The notes: generated from the letters alone by a model not told the origin. DNA of 64,000 bases from Manihot esculenta (GCF_001659605.2 NC_035174.2:1552389-1616388); one strand, 5' to 3'; positions 1 through 13,602 are shown, counted from the first letter of the stretch. A program made the numbers and translations.

Positions 1-876
1 TGACTGAGGAAACAATCAGGTTCGTTCTTTCACTTAAATATGAAAGCTTGCTATACATAAACATTGTCTGGCGAATTTTTTCAAGAAATCTCAATTGATT
101 GCTTGTGTGCACATTGATGCACGTCCTGTCATGCAAGGAATAAATTCTTGTATTTCTATATGGATCCTGTTTAAAATAAATTGTCAGCTCCATTCCTATA
201 GAAGTAGAAGGTACAAAGGCACACCAAACAGTAATGTCATTTCCTTTTTGACAAATTAAAATGTTGTGATGTACAGCAGTCGGAGTCTCTAGACATTGAC
301 ATTTTTTCTTAACTCGATCAAACTTACTGTTTACTTATATTTTAGCTATAAATAATTAAAGGATAGAATTAATATAAAAGACTAAATTATGATTTTGATT
401 TAATTTAATAAACGAGCTACTTTATGTATTTATCTATCCATATAGAGTGCTAGAACAAATATATCTTGCCTCCACCATGAATACCAGTATGTATGGCCAT
501 ATGCTGATAAAAAACAACCTGATAAATTAGAGGAAACTACAGCAGAAAATCACTATATTTTTAGATGGAGATAAAGCGTTTATTTTCAAATTTTCAAATA
601 AATTTCTGTAAAGTTCAATGGCAATCTTGATTGAACAATTTGAATAATCCAGTAAAACAGAAAAAGCTAGCCATGCATAGGCTGGTAAAGTGAGCACAAA
701 TTGGGTAATGTTTCACTTATGGTACTTTGTTATTATCTCAATTCTCAATTCGAAAGAATATGTTTATAAGAACAATATTTATCTCTTTCTGTGTGAGCAA
801 TAACAGTTAAATTACACATATTGTACTGTTACAACATTACCATTTACCACCGCCATAACTTTTCTCTTCACTGCTT
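1..876. other. Intergenic DNA and 3' flank of the ABCG gene
   Basis: AT-rich sequence without a convincing reading frame or RNA gene. The part next to 877 is the 3' flank or 3' UTR of the minus-strand ABCG gene. I see nothing else I can name here. Confidence 0.7.
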
Positions 877-3800
877 CTAATGGAGCGGGGAGTTTAGACC
901 CTCTTGAGAAGATAGAGAATGGAGAGGTTGGTGCCTCTTGGAAGCAAAAGACGGCATCTTCCTGAAGGAAGGTCTCTTTTCAAGTTTTTGCAAAGTTCTC
1001 TTTGAATAAAGATCCTTCACAATTGGTGAAGCCCTCTCCTTGAACTTGAGAACCACGAAGAATAGAATCCTATACACTAAAAGAATCAGAAATATGACAG
1101 ATAAGTCCCACCACTTAGAATGATCTAGAGGAACTCCAAATACATTTGTCACGATAAATTCCCCTGTGAGTTTAGGTTCACCAGGCACAAGAGGTTCAAA
1201 CTCAAGGCCAAGGAAATCATTCTTGTAGGCACCCTGCATTTTCAAGACAATTGCAATGAATGTAAGAACTTTAATGTGATCATGAGCCTATTTTTTCTTC
1301 ATTTTTAAATTTTAATCATGTTGCTATACTTGTGCTACGTTAGGCCTTGTGCCAGTGTAGATTAAGCTACACGTACAACTATAGATTAAGCTACACGTAC
1401 AACTATAGATGGACTAAAATCTCATGTTCTCTGCTGTGACATATAATATCATAATATCCTCTAGACAAACTTGCATTTTTGTCTCAATCAATGAAACTGA
1501 GCTTATGTAGGATGAACAATTTTTCCTCTGGCCTAATCATTAACCAAAGGAGGTATGCACCTCAAATTTACCTGAAGTCCCCATGCTCCATAATTGATGT
1601 ATGAAACAGGGTAGCGCCAGAATGGCTTGGGAAGATCAGGCAGCAACCGGAAGAAGCCAGAGGTCATCATCATGATTCCCTGGATGAATGACAAGAAAAG
1701 ACCATGTTCTGATACAATGAAATGAATAATATACATTAAGTAAGCCTTAAAAGTGAAGTATTTCGATCTTACAATTATACCAGCCCCAGTAACAAGTCCC
1801 ATTAAGAAATTAGGAACCAATGAAGCTACAACCATCATCAGGCTCTCTATAACAGAAATGCAAGCAAAGATATTGAGACAGAAAAATGCGTAATGAGAAA
1901 ATCCCGAACGAAATTTCACCAAGTAAAAACATATAGTCCCGCTGGCAAGTGCGATTGCAACCAAGAATGGGAAAGAAGATAAGTAGTTGGACAGGATGAA
2001 CACTGTAACTCCATAGTACCCATTAAGCTTTTCTCGATAAAAGACCTGATTTATAAGAAAAGAACATAGGTATCATATCACTTTCTAAGAACTAACAGGT
2101 TTATTAATGCCACCACCCTCTATTTTGTCTAAAAACAGATTACATATAGATGAGATCATTACCTTCATTTCTTCAATGAAGGAGGGAAAGCCTCCAATAG
2201 ACATAAATGTCATGAAGCCTGTTATAAATGCACCGCAGGCTATTCTAGCCAAGATTGCAGTATAGCCATATCCAACATTATGAAAGATGGTACCAACACA
2301 AATGGAAACAATTATGTAGATTGCTATCCTTGCCCAGTAATATCCAACATCCCTGGACATGTTCAGAAACGATCTTCTAGTCAATGTTGAAAGTTGCTTC
2401 CACCTATTTGCCTGACTTCCACTTCGTATTTCAATTTCTAGTCCTTCCTGCATGACATTTCAAACCGATGTTGCGGTTTTTTTATTGGTAAGGACAGCGG
2501 CTTTTACATGTTGCTGGTAAAAAAATTCTCTCGCAAAGAATGTCACAGATTTTTGTTTCCCTTAAGAGTGTATCACTTAATATGGTCAAATTCAATATAC
2601 TTGTCATGTTGCAGGTAGCCAATAAAACTGAAACATTGTTGGAAGATTCATAAACTTGTGTTTTACAGAAACTTTAATATTGCAATGCAGTGCAGGCTAA
2701 AGAACTTGAACACTTCTGGGTGACAAAAACAAGTATGAAAAGACAACAGGGAAAAGCAGTATTATATTCTCCTTTTGGATAAACCTCAAAGTTCATAGAT
2801 AGTGTCAAAAATCCAGGAAGCATTTAGTATCAGAAAAATGTGAGATTTCGCTTACAATAGCTGATATTTCTTTAATCCTAGCTTTTGTCTTTCTTGGGTA
2901 GTTGGAGCGCCTATATTTCTCAACAAGCCTTGCTTTGATTTCTGCTGTTGCCATATTCATCAAAGGATCTGATGTTGCTGGCACATCCTATATTAAGACA
3001 GACAGACTATATTTAACAGAAAGATAAATTGTAAAGAGAAAGAAAAAGTGATTTAAAAACTTAGGTGAACGACTACAGCATCCGTAGGCTCAGAAATGTA
3101 AAAGTCAGAGCATAATTGTGCTGGTCTCAATCTAAACAGAGCTAGATACTAATCCAATGTCACCTAAAAAAGTTTTCTTGGAACTGATACATACACGAAT
3201 TCTCTGAGATCCCTTTAGTGTGGCTGTTACAGCATCAAAATCTGAATTTATACAACGTAGGAAGTGATCAGATGGATTCCTTTTCTTTGGACATGGAAAA
3301 CCAGCTTCAGCAAAGAACTGTACAAAAATCAACACTAAATTTAGATATTTCAAATTTGCAATGAATCATGTAAGCTTTGAAATTGTAAAGCCCTGAAATT
3401 GTACGCTACCTCTATTGCCATCTTTGATTCTCCAAAATAGACAGTTTCACCTCCAGACAGCAAAAACAGATCATCAAATAGTGCAAAAACTTCACTGCTT
3501 GGCTGGTGAATTGAAGAGATAACTGTCCTTCCATCGCGAGTTATATTTCTAAGAGTTTGAATTACAAAGAAAGCTGATGCACTGTCAAGGCCACTTGTAG
3601 GTTCATCAAGAAACAATAGACGGGGCCTTGTGAGGATCTCCAGGGCAATACTTAGCCTCTTTTTTTCACCACCACTTATGCCTCTTAAATGCCAGTTTCC
3701 AATCATCCTATCAGCACAGTCTTGGAGACCCATCTCCATGATTGTTCCTTCTACGGCATCAGAAATCTCTTCCTTGGTCATGCTAGTTGGAAACCTCAAA

Positions 3801-5432
3801 TTTGCTGAATAAGTAATGGTTTCTCTGACTGTAAGAGTTCCTAGTAATACGTCCTCTTGCGTCACATAAGCCTGAAATTTAACACAAGGAAAAAAAAAAG
3901 GAAAATCTTGTACTAGATCACACTTCTGATATCGGCAAACAAAAATTAATATAGTTCAATCATCCATCATCACTTGGGTTTTACTTCAAACAAGTAATAA
4001 ACAATAGATAACCGAATGTGTATAACTCATATGATAAATAAAATACAGCTATAAAAGAACTATAAAACCATTCTTTTCTGCTTGCAATCAACAAAATTCA
4101 CATCAGACTATAATTTTCTGAATCAGTTGGATTTTAAATTGCATTTTCTGTGACAAACTTACCACACCAGAGTCCAACCTCCTTTTCTTCCCATTAAAAA
4201 GAACATTTCCAGTCATTATCACATTTCTCGCCAGTCTACCTGTGGCAGAATGAAGTTGCAGTAAGTGATAATTTTACGTCAGACCATTCAGAGAACTAGC
4301 AAAATAAGAAAAAGAAAAGAAAAGTATAGTTTTTTACAGCCAACATGCAGGAATTACAACCAAAATAGTACCATAGAACTAAAACATCACCGGGTAACAA
4401 ATAGTCTAGTAAAAAAGTTTAACTTTCAACCTTTAACCTTTGACTACAAGAAGAAAAAGATGTGGATAACTAACAAAAATTGAAGTGCAAAAATTTAGCA
4501 TTGATTTAAGACACACAAAATGGTATTTTCAAGTAAATAATTAATTTCAGTCATACATTATGGTCAGAAACTATGAATTCTAGAAATAGCATCACCAAAT
4601 ATGGTATGATCTGTAAACTAGGGAATTAGGAACTGAAAGGAAGCAATAGTGGGGTTGCAATTACTTCTAGTGGTGCCAACTAATTTTGTATCAAATACTC
4701 ATAGATCAGAGGAGGCTGCATCCTTGTGGTCCCTGCTAACTCACATCATTAAAATTTGCATTCTTTATCAGTTTCAGCTAAATATGCCAAAAAAAAAATT
4801 GCATCATAAATTTTGTGGGCCATTTGGGATAATATCAACTAGCAATCACCTGTTGATAGTAGACATAACTCTAACTGGCAATATCACAAATAGCCACAAG
4901 ATCTCCTCAAAAGAGATGCAGCATAACTAGCCAAACACACCATGAGGGATACTTCTCTGTCCCTGAACTTTCCAATCTCAAGTTTGAGTGGTATTCAATA
5001 TGACTTGTTCCGGGTTGAGCTGGTTTTCTTTGATAAGTCTTACAAAAAATCTAAAGAGCAACCAATTTTTATCCAAAAACCCTAACTTTTTTGGCATGGA
5101 AGTGACAAAAGGAAAAAATATATACCTGCTAGTGAATCAAGAAGTGTGGATTTTCCAGACCCAGAAGGACCCATAATAGCCATAATTCTTCCAGGTTCAG
5201 CATACCCACTAAGCCCTTGAAGCAACCTCTTTGTTGGACCATGGCTAAAGTTTGGCAAGACCACAGTGAGATTCTCCCACACCACATATGTACCTCTCTC
5301 CTGTCCACCCACTGAGGAGACTGCATTGCTTTGGGAAGTGGTATTGCTACTGGTATCACAACCACCACCACCACCAACGCCACCGTTGGTACTATAACTA
5401 CTAGCAGCCACCTCAATCTCCATTCTAACCAA
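877..5432 (-). CDS. ABCG12/15: Half-size ABC transporter, ABCG (WBC) subfamily, ABCG12/ABCG15-like
   Basis: Nine exons (minus strand, high to low): 5432-5126, 4239-4163, 3871-3410, 3317-3195, 2987-2856, 2447-2163, 2045-1773, 1679-1572, 1233-877. All introns are GT-AG and the sum is 2,124 nt, giving 707 residues plus TAG. The nucleotide-binding domain comes first: Walker [10 protein letters not shown] at about residues 88-96, signature ISGGEKKR at 193-200, Walker B LLFLDEP at 213-219, and H-loop SIHQP at 248-252. The membrane domain follows and includes [18 protein letters not shown] and a hydrophobic stretch near the C-terminus. The tail ends [13 protein letters not shown], as in plant ABCG12/15. 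Members of this clade act as plasma-membrane dimers that export cuticular lipids; that role is inferred from the family. A second Met lies three codons in, so 704 residues is possible. All nucleotide-binding motifs look intact. The longest intron is the first (4240-5125). Confidence 0.95.
1359..1406. repeat. 24-bp perfect tandem duplication in the last ABCG intron
   Basis: The unit agattaagctacacgtacaa plus ctat occurs twice in direct succession, inside the intron between exons 8 and 9. The copies are identical, so the duplication is recent. Confidence 0.9.
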
Positions 5433-6349
5433 CCAGAGAGATATTGTGTCAGGGGTATATCAGACTGAGAAGAAGTGTATCTTACATAAAAAGGAAAGAA
5501 AGAGAGGAAGAACATGGCAAATATAAGCCGGAAATTTTGTTGGAAATCTATTGGGCCTAGTGGGGCTTGAGAATAAGGATCACAACAAACAACAAACAAC
5601 TAATTAACCATGACAGTTAATAAGTATGGGAAAGAGATATAGAGGGAAGAAAGAGAGTTAATGGTAAGGATGACTCACGCAGATGGACGTGTGCAGTTGG
5701 AAAGTGAATTAAATGCATTTGAATGATATGGTATGGTATTGTAAAAATGGTTCCATTTTCTTTCATTCATTGTCGCTTTTATTAATGGCTGGTTTCTAGT
5801 CAACTTCCATTAAAATCATTTATAATTTTCTCGGCATTTTTCCAAATTTTTTTTATTTTTTATTTTTTAAAAATGTACCACTAATACTCTGGTACAAAAT
5901 CTATTGAATGATTCGACGAAAGTTTATAGTAAATATCTATTTGAGAAAGTGTAGAGAAATCAAACACAAATCATTATCAAATTTCTAAGTGTATCTTGCC
6001 ATTCATCTATTGATATCACAGTCTTTAATTAGATTAGTAACGGGAAATTATACAAATTACATTAATAATATAATAATTAAAATACTAATTAATAATAAAT
6101 ATTTATATATCAGTTAACTTATTTAATTTAAATTTTTATGTAATTTATTATTTTATCACATTTAATATTTTCATTATTATTTTTAAAAGAATTAAAAGTG
6201 TAAAATCTGAAATTTCTCAAATTTATTTAGTTGCACTTAATATCGAAATAAGTCTGTACTAATATTTTTATATCATTAATTCTCTCATTTAGTTAGAGCT
6301 TTTAGTTATTTAAATTAAATAAATTTGATTTCTGTAAATTAAATATTTT

Positions 6350-6715
6350 CTTTATTTTATAATTTTTATTTAATTTATTTTATATATATATTAAAAATAT
6401 AATTTTTTAATTATATCTATTAAAATATTAAAAAACATTTTAAGAGTTTTTTTAAAAATTATTGGTTAAGATCCTTTCGAATTATAATATTTGGCCTTTG
6501 CTACGTTATAATAAATTGGAGTTGTACTTATACTAATAATTATAAATTGGAGTTGTACTTATACTAATAATTTAAATTTTTAGTACGGGTGATAAGTGCT
6601 TAATCCTATAAAAATAAAATAAAATAAAATATATAATATTTAATTTATATATTATTATAATATAAAAAAATAAATAGTAATTTTAATGCAATTAAAAAAG
6701 AAATAGTAAATAAAA
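6350..6715. repeat. Copy of a dispersed AT-rich repeat (also near 19.8 and 33.4 kb)
   Basis: Blocks such as ttttttaattatatctatt and aatttatatattattataat occur in the same order here, at about 19826-20028 and at 33430-33600. This copy is interrupted by the 31-bp tandem duplication. The family is probably a decayed nonautonomous element. Edges are approximate. Confidence 0.4.
6511..6572. repeat. 31-bp perfect tandem duplication
   Basis: A 31-bp unit beginning ataaattggagttgtactta occurs twice back to back with no difference seen. Confidence 0.85.
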
Positions 6716-8943
6716 ATTATAAAATGAAAGAATGTTTAGCGTGATTAATCATAATATATAATAAGTGTATGAGTTTAAAAAATAAATATTTAATTTAATA
6801 AGTACCAAGCATATCCTCCCACATCAAGTTCTCCATAGTCTTTATTCAATTATCAAACAATCAAACAAACATATATGTAATAAAATATTCATATATTTTT
6901 TTAATATTCGTAAAAAAATTATTTCTTAAATATAATTTTTTCACAAACAAATAGATATTAAGTTACTTTTTTTTTATCTCATACCTGTATAATTTTTTTT
7001 CTTAGAATTTTCACTAATTAATAAATATTAAAACTTAATAGTGGTATCTACGTATTATTATTTAAATGTTTAAAAAGATTATATATTTAATATCGAGAAA
7101 GTCGTTGAAGGGAAGGAACGGTTTACAGCCAATCCAAGAAGTCGATATTTATTTATTTATATTAAAAAGTAGATGATTTGATATAATTTGAGGAGAGTAA
7201 TTTATAATTTTAAATTAAAATTATTAATATAAAAGTAACATTACGTTTTCTGATCGTATCATAAAAAAAGAATTATACATAAAGAAGCAAATTATTTTTG
7301 ATGATTAAGATAAACTGAGGGTTAATATATTAAAAATTAAACTAATCCTTTTCCTGTATATATTAATTATATTTTAATTATTAAATGAATTTTAACTCTA
7401 AATGCATGGTTTTTTTATAATGCTTGCAAGACCAATATTTTACTTTATTTTCTTTTCTTATTTTGCTCAAAAATTCACCCCATGAACTATGAACTTTGTT
7501 TTTAAAAGCTCTCCTTTATTTTTGTGCTTCAATAGCACTCAACAATTCTGTAAGATAAATAATTGTAAGATTCTTAGACTCCTCAAGAGACGAGATTTTT
7601 TATTTAAATTTCTTTAAAAGTATCACAAAATTTTTTTCAACAATTTTATTATCAGAAAAATCTTCCCCAAGCAACCTGATCGTATTATCAATTGAAAAAA
7701 TTTTGTCAAATTACTTAGCAATAATCTCATTCCTGCATGCATAAAGTTTCAAAATTTCTCTTCAGATTCAAAACTTGAATTTATTTGATTTTATCACTAT
7801 CATGATATTCCACTTCAAGTTTATCTCAATTTTTTTTTTACTGTTCCACACGTCATAATTTTTTAAAAAAATTTTCAATTTTTCTTCCGAATGGGTTTTA
7901 ATTTGAGCAAGAGTGGAATTGCTACGAAGAAGCCTATTAGTGCATTTTCAAGAATAACACCGGTCCGGACTTAAGGAGTATTTAAAAAATACTTGAATTT
8001 AAATTTCAACTGAATGATATTATTTTCATCGTCAGAAAACGATGCGATTCAAAATTGTAAGCACTCCCTCAGCCGTATAAACGTGAGTCCGACAATGTCA
8101 CCATCACCTGCCATCTATCAAATCGCCCACAACCATGAATAGAGGTTGAAGAACAGAGTCCCAAGCCATGCAACTTTCTACCACATATCCACAATAACCC
8201 CTCAAACTTAAGAGACCAGATCTGCAAAAGACTACCAGAAATCAACAAAGACAAAGGAGAGGGTAACCTTCATTAGGAAAATCAAAACAAACAGACTACT
8301 TAAAGAGAAAAACTAGCCATCCTCTGCTCGTCGGCAAAGGAGGCCACCCGAAAAGAACACAGAAACTCTTCCCTTTTCCATTTTGCCTGTGCAAGTTTAT
8401 TGGTGACGAATTTTTTGTTATTAGATATATAAAACTTTTTTGCAACCCTAATTCTGCTCGAACGCATTAAAGCATCTTTAACAATTTTGACTTCATCATT
8501 AATGGCTCTCTTGAATATTCAAACTCTGTAAATTCTGCCTTCCCCTCATCGTCAGCTTTCAAAAACATGGGGTTAGGATTTTAGGTTTGTTGCTTTTAGA
8601 ATGGTGACTTTACTCCTATGATTTTTCTTTTCAATTCTTTTTTTTTTTTTCTCTCTCTTTAAAAATTGCTCTACTGCTTGTCAATTTTTTTTTTTGCAAG
8701 CACTAACTTCAATTTTTATAAGTTTATAAATTAAGATAAAAATTATTATATACACAATTTAGGAATAACAACTTTTTTTTTAATCTATTTTTGTGTACGA
8801 AATTATAACAAATTTAAAATATTTAATTTATTTAATCTATATAAAACATAAATACCATATAATTCACATAAACTCTATAATTAGAATAATATATTTAGAC
8901 AATGGTTAAAATTTTAATGTGAAAGTTAATATATATATATAAG

Positions 8944-9243
8944 TTCTATTTGTTTTTTAAAAATAATTTATAAAAAAATATTTTTTTATATTTTTTAACA
9001 TTTAAAACACTTAAAAATTTTAATTAGTAAAAAATATTTTTAGTAAAAAAAATAAATAATTTTTAAAATTTTTTTTAAATAAATCATTTTCCATTAATTT
9101 TTTATTAAAATATTTATATATAAATTTATTAATAAATTTTTACTTTTTAAATTAAAATTAAATAATAAAAAATATTATCTTACTAATAAATATTTTTTAA
9201 AAAATATTTTTTAAATACAAATTACTTTTCAAAATAAACGGGG
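8944..9243. mobile_element. Candidate AT-rich MITE
   Basis: The ends are imperfect inverted repeats: the left end reads ctatttgttttttaaaaata and the reverse complement of the right end reads ccccgtttattttgaaaagt, both continuing into aaaaaatattttt. The interior is nearly all A and T. The CCCCGTTT-type end is common among nonautonomous plant DNA transposons. No clear target duplication was found, so edges are approximate. Confidence 0.4.
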
Positions 9244-9915
9244 CTTTAAATATATATATTATTTATAATTTAATTAATTCGCATATTTGCCGCCCTAAGG
9301 AAAAGGCCAAAAAATGACCACGTCCATCGGACGGACAGCAAAACTCGACGGACCCACATTGGCCTCATCTTGAGAAAGGGACAATGATAATCCATTGGGC
9401 TCCACATATGAAAGCAAGACAAAACTATCCTAAATTATTAATTCCATGTTTGGATTATGAAAAACAGAGGAGAAAGGAGATAATAATAGTTTACATATAG
9501 GTGAAAAGTAATTTTTTTTGTTTATGAAAGAAATGAAAATTAAAAATAATTATTTTTTATTTATAATCTAATTTAAAAGAAAAAATAAAAATATAAAAAA
9601 AATTATACTAATAAAATGAAATCATAACTATGTTTATCTGTAATTAACTTCGAATTTTATATTTAAAATAGCAATTTTATACATAATATTTTATTTCCTT
9701 TCATATTTTAAAATTTTTAAATAAAAAAAATAAAAATTTAGATTTCCTTATATTTTTCTTTCGTCAATTAAAATAATATCAAATAAATATTTTTTTATTT
9801 GTTTTATTTTTCTCTCTTACTTCCTCCCTTCGGTTGAAACTTTGCCAAACATGGGATAAGGTTGCTTAACCAAATAGATAATGGTCACAACCAAAACTCA
9901 ACTCCCCTTACTCTT

Positions 9916-11969
9916 ATGGCTGACACCTACTGCCCCGATTGTAAGCGTCCCACGGAGGTCGTCTTCGACCACTCCGCCGGCGACACCGTCTGCTCTGAGT
10001 GCGGCCTCGTCTTGGAGGCTCATTCCATCGACGAGACCTCTGAGTGGCGAACCTTTGCAAACGAGTCTACTGATAATGACCCTGTTCGTGTTGGTGGTCC
10101 CTCTAATCCTCTTCTCGCTGACGGTGGCCTTTCAACCGTCATTTCTAAACCCACTGGAACTTCTGGGGATTTCTTGACCACTTCTTTGGGTCGCTGGCAG
10201 AACCGTGGCTCCAACCCTGATCGTTCTCTAATCCAAGCGTTTAAGACTATTGCCACCATGTCTGACAGGTTCTTTTCTTCTTGTTAAGCTTTTTCTTTGT
10301 ATTTTCTGTTTGGTTCTTGAGAAAATGGAGGACTTCCAACTTGCAACTAAGAAATTGATAATATTTTGTCTTGCTTTTATAATTAAAGGGGTTTGCAAAT
10401 GTAACTGAAGCACTCATGTTTATAATATTTCAGGTTGGGCCTGGTTGCAACCATTAAGGTATATGCAAAAATTCAGATACCAATTTCTTATCGCATCTTA
10501 GTTAAATTTTCATTTCGTTCTTTGCCAAGGCATTTCATTAAGAATTCTCATTATTTTTTGTGGTTATTCAAGGATAGAGCTAATGAAATTTATAAGAAAG
10601 TAGAAGATCAAAAACCTCTCAGAGGACGAAATCAGGATGCAATTTTGGCTGCTTGCCTTTACATAGCTTGTAGACAAGAAGACAAACCCCGCACTGTAAA
10701 AGGTATAGCTAGAGTTGTTCAATTCCTTGGCAAAATGCCAATAAGCTTTAGCTATAGTATCTAAGCCTTGCAAATTAGATAATTTCTTTTCTCATCATTA
10801 TATATTTTTGTTGATGCAACTCTCTGGACTTGTCAATTCGTACTAGAAATATGTTCAGTTGCTAATGGAGCCACAAAGAAAGAGATTGGCCGTGCAAAGG
10901 AGTATATTGTGAAGCAACTGGAGGTAGAGCTGGGTCAGTCTATGGAAATGGGGACAATACATGCTGGGGACTTCCTGGTTAGTTCAATTCTGGCATTTTG
11001 GAATCTCTCCTGTTCTATTATTTTTAGTTATCTTGACAGCAATAAACATCGGTTAGTTCAATTCTGGCATTTCCAGAGACGTTTTTGTTCTCATCTTGGG
11101 ATGAATAATCAAGCAGTTAAAGCAGCTCAGGAAGCTGTACAGAAATCTGAAGAGCTCGATATAAGGTAAGACTCCAGTTAAATTTCTCAGGTGAGGAGAG
11201 TCTGCGTCCAGAATGCATGTCATGTCACCCTCTCCTAACACTAGCATCCCTCTTTATCAGGATTCTTCTAGCTTTTGGGTTAGAATTAAGCCCGGTCCAT
11301 TTTTCTCAACATAGTATTAGATCCTATCCCTCTTCAATTTGGGCCATTCCAGATTTTTGTGCCAGTGTTAGAGCCTATCCCCGTTCAACTCTTCAATTTG
11401 GGTTCTAGGCAGATACTTGTGCCTACAAATTTCAGGCTTCAGATGCTCATACTTGGGTTAAGAGGGTGTGTTAGGTGCTGTCTTTGGGACATGTATTTAG
11501 TACTAATATAAGGATTCAAAAATATCCTGCTCGAATTAGCTTTGGGTGGAGTTAGGCAGTGTCCATTTTTATCAAACAAAAGGCATTTCTGGTTGATTAT
11601 GACCAAAAACAGAGTCCAAACCAATAAGCTTAAGCAACCTCTTGATCATTTTACTGTTACAGGCGAAGCCCCATATCAATAGCAGCAGCAATCATTTACA
11701 TGATAACTCAGCTGTCTGAGGATAAGAAACTTCTCAAAGGTTAGAAATATAGTTGAGACCTCTAGCTTTTTTCATTTTCTTTTACTTTCTAATGGGTATT
11801 GCAGAACCCTGTTTTGTGTGTGTGTGTATGTGCAGATATATCACTGGCTACAGGAGTAGCAGAAGGGACCATTAGGAATTCTTATAAAGACCTGTATCCC
11901 TATGCTTCAAGGATTATACCAAGCTGGTATGCAAAGGAGGATGATCTCAGGAGCCTATGCAGCCCTTGA
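9916..11969 (+). CDS. TFIIB: General transcription factor IIB
   Basis: Seven exons: 9916-10268, 10434-10458, 10573-10702, 10847-10977, 11077-11165, 11663-11739, 11836-11969. They total 939 nt, 312 residues plus TGA, the length I recall for plant TFIIB1. Exon 2 is a 25-nt microexon that restores frame and completes [11 protein letters not shown]. The N-terminal zinc ribbon has C6, C9, C26 and C29 (YCPDC and VCSEC), followed by the B-reader region around [10 protein letters not shown]. The two cyclin-like repeats follow, with [12 protein letters not shown] and [13 protein letters not shown] typical of the plant protein. TFIIB bridges TBP on the promoter to RNA polymerase II in the nucleus. The ATG at 9916 is chosen because MADTYCPDC is the family's usual start; an upstream in-frame ATG lies at 9862. 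The 5' neighbour, ABCG, is divergent. Confidence 0.96.
10977..11072. repeat. 22-bp direct repeat around the TFIIB intron 4 donor
   Basis: ggttagttcaattctggcat plus tt occurs at 10977-10998, across the exon 4 splice donor, and again at 11051-11072, just before the exon 5 acceptor. The 74-bp spacing suggests a tandem duplication that also copied the donor sequence. Confidence 0.85.
11318..11425. repeat. Imperfect tandem repeat in TFIIB intron 5
   Basis: Two units of about 50-57 bp share the blocks agNNcctatccc, ttcaatttggg and cttgtgccNgt-like ends. They lie within the 497-bp intron between exons 5 and 6 and have no coding role. Confidence 0.55.
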
Positions 11970-13602
11970 AGATTCAAGAACATCTGTAGTGTAGGGTAGG
12001 CTGCAGTGCAGCATTTCTTTTTGAGTTAGATGCTGCTTGCTTCTGTTCATTAATTTCTACTGCTTGACAAGCTCTAACTTGGCAGTGTAATTATTTGCAA
12101 TCTGTGACTGATAAAAACTTGTTCAGAGTAACATTCTCCATTTTTTTTTTCATTAAGGGCAACAATTAATAAGCTAAGACTTTTCTTTTTAATTTTCTTG
12201 ACTGTTTAGTCTCAGTGAGTTCAAATTGTAATTTTTAAACTAATTTAAATAAAAAAGTTTATTATTTATATAACTTAAATTTAGATATATTTTCATAGAC
12301 TCAAATTATAATTCTGCCTTTGAGAAAGAAAAAAAAATTCAGCCAAGAGTTTCCCTTATGACCCAAAAATATTTTATGAAGCCTATGATATTGAGTAAAG
12401 TCAACAGCCCTGGGCACTTATTCATCGCATCTCCGCATGTATGATTGAAAATGACTTCTTTATTATAATTGAACTTTTTATATCATGTTTTACTCATGAA
12501 TGTATAACTGATAATGAATTTGTAAAATTTTATTTACTTATTATCAATTTTTTTTACCTTGGTTGAGTAAATGCCCGTACCTTGAATTGATATACCCGCT
12601 TAAAGATAAGATGAGTTAAATTACGTCTTTGGAAAAAAAATAAAAGCTAAATCAAATATTCTCAATGAAAATACAGTGATATTAAACATTAACCTATTTG
12701 AAGTTGACTGTCAACTTTAAAAAATAAAATCAATTTCTTTTTAATCAATGGCAACTGATCAAATTGATGATTAACCACTCATACACGGCAATTATCAATG
12801 CACTATACATGTCCACATATGATAATTACTCTATTCAATGATACTAACTATTATAGTGATTACTGACAGTTATGATGGTAATTAATTACACGCTTATAAA
12901 AAATAACTTTTTATGGTGAATATTAAATGCTACATTTGAAATTATTGCTTAACGGAATCAATAAAGATGATTTTTTTATATAATTAATTCCTTTTTTTTT
13001 TCTCCCAATTAAAGCACATGCATAGATACTGGGATAAAAACTGAACCTTGTCAAAATATGACAATTTCATTGATCGATAAGCCTTACATACACACAATCC
13101 ATTAATATTTGATATCTTAGGAAAAAAGAAAAATTATAAGTTACAACACCCCCCCCCCCCCCCCCCCCGGGTCATGTCTTTTCAAAGGTCTAATAACTTC
13201 ATGGACCAAGATCAGTGCCTTCTTACATCAGCCAAGCTTTTATAAAATCAACCAATCTAAATTAAACATAATAAAAAAAACCCCAACACTTAAATATTTA
13301 ATACATTTTAATTGAGAATAGATGGTAGTTAAATTCAAGACTTAACTACCCATCTTCTATTGTATAGATCCCCACAACTCTCTCTTTCTCATATGGCCAT
13401 GAGAAATCATGAAAGCGCTTTTTTCTTCCCAAAAATGATAAAAATTCTTTCATTAGCTCAATAGCTTTTTTTGACATGATCCTATATGGGACACTACGAA
13501 AAAAGAAAACCAATCAAACTTATTCATGACACCGTCTGCATATCTTAGTTCTGAAGGGCATCTGCTGTATCTGGTCCTCTCCTTAGGGTCTCTCATGCAA
13601 CT
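11970..13602. other. Intergenic region between TFIIB and the beta-propeller pseudogene
   Basis: It begins with the TFIIB 3' flank and continues as AT-rich DNA without a convincing gene. It contains a 20-C homopolymer at 13149-13168. The last 100 bp are pyrimidine-rich and could be the old leader of the pseudogene. Confidence 0.6.
13149..13168. repeat. Poly-C tract of 20 bases
   Basis: An uninterrupted run of 20 C residues (G on the other strand) in an otherwise AT-rich intergenic region. Such runs are prone to length errors, so the true length is uncertain. Confidence 0.85.

Larger units (their letters stand above)
5433..9915. other. AT-rich intergenic region between the divergent ABCG and TFIIB genes
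   Basis: It holds the 5' flanks of two divergently transcribed genes, ABCG leftward and TFIIB rightward. Sequence next to 5433 is purine-rich leader-like. Most of the rest is AT-rich repeat debris, including a 31-bp duplication, a copy of a dispersed AT-rich repeat and a MITE candidate, listed separately. A less AT-rich stretch at about 8040-8590 has open frames but nothing I recognise. No RNA gene was seen. Confidence 0.6.

Noticed and set aside
8069..8254. 61-codon minus-strand ORF in a less AT-rich patch
   Set aside because: No motif, no splice partner and no family I recognise; composition alone explains it.
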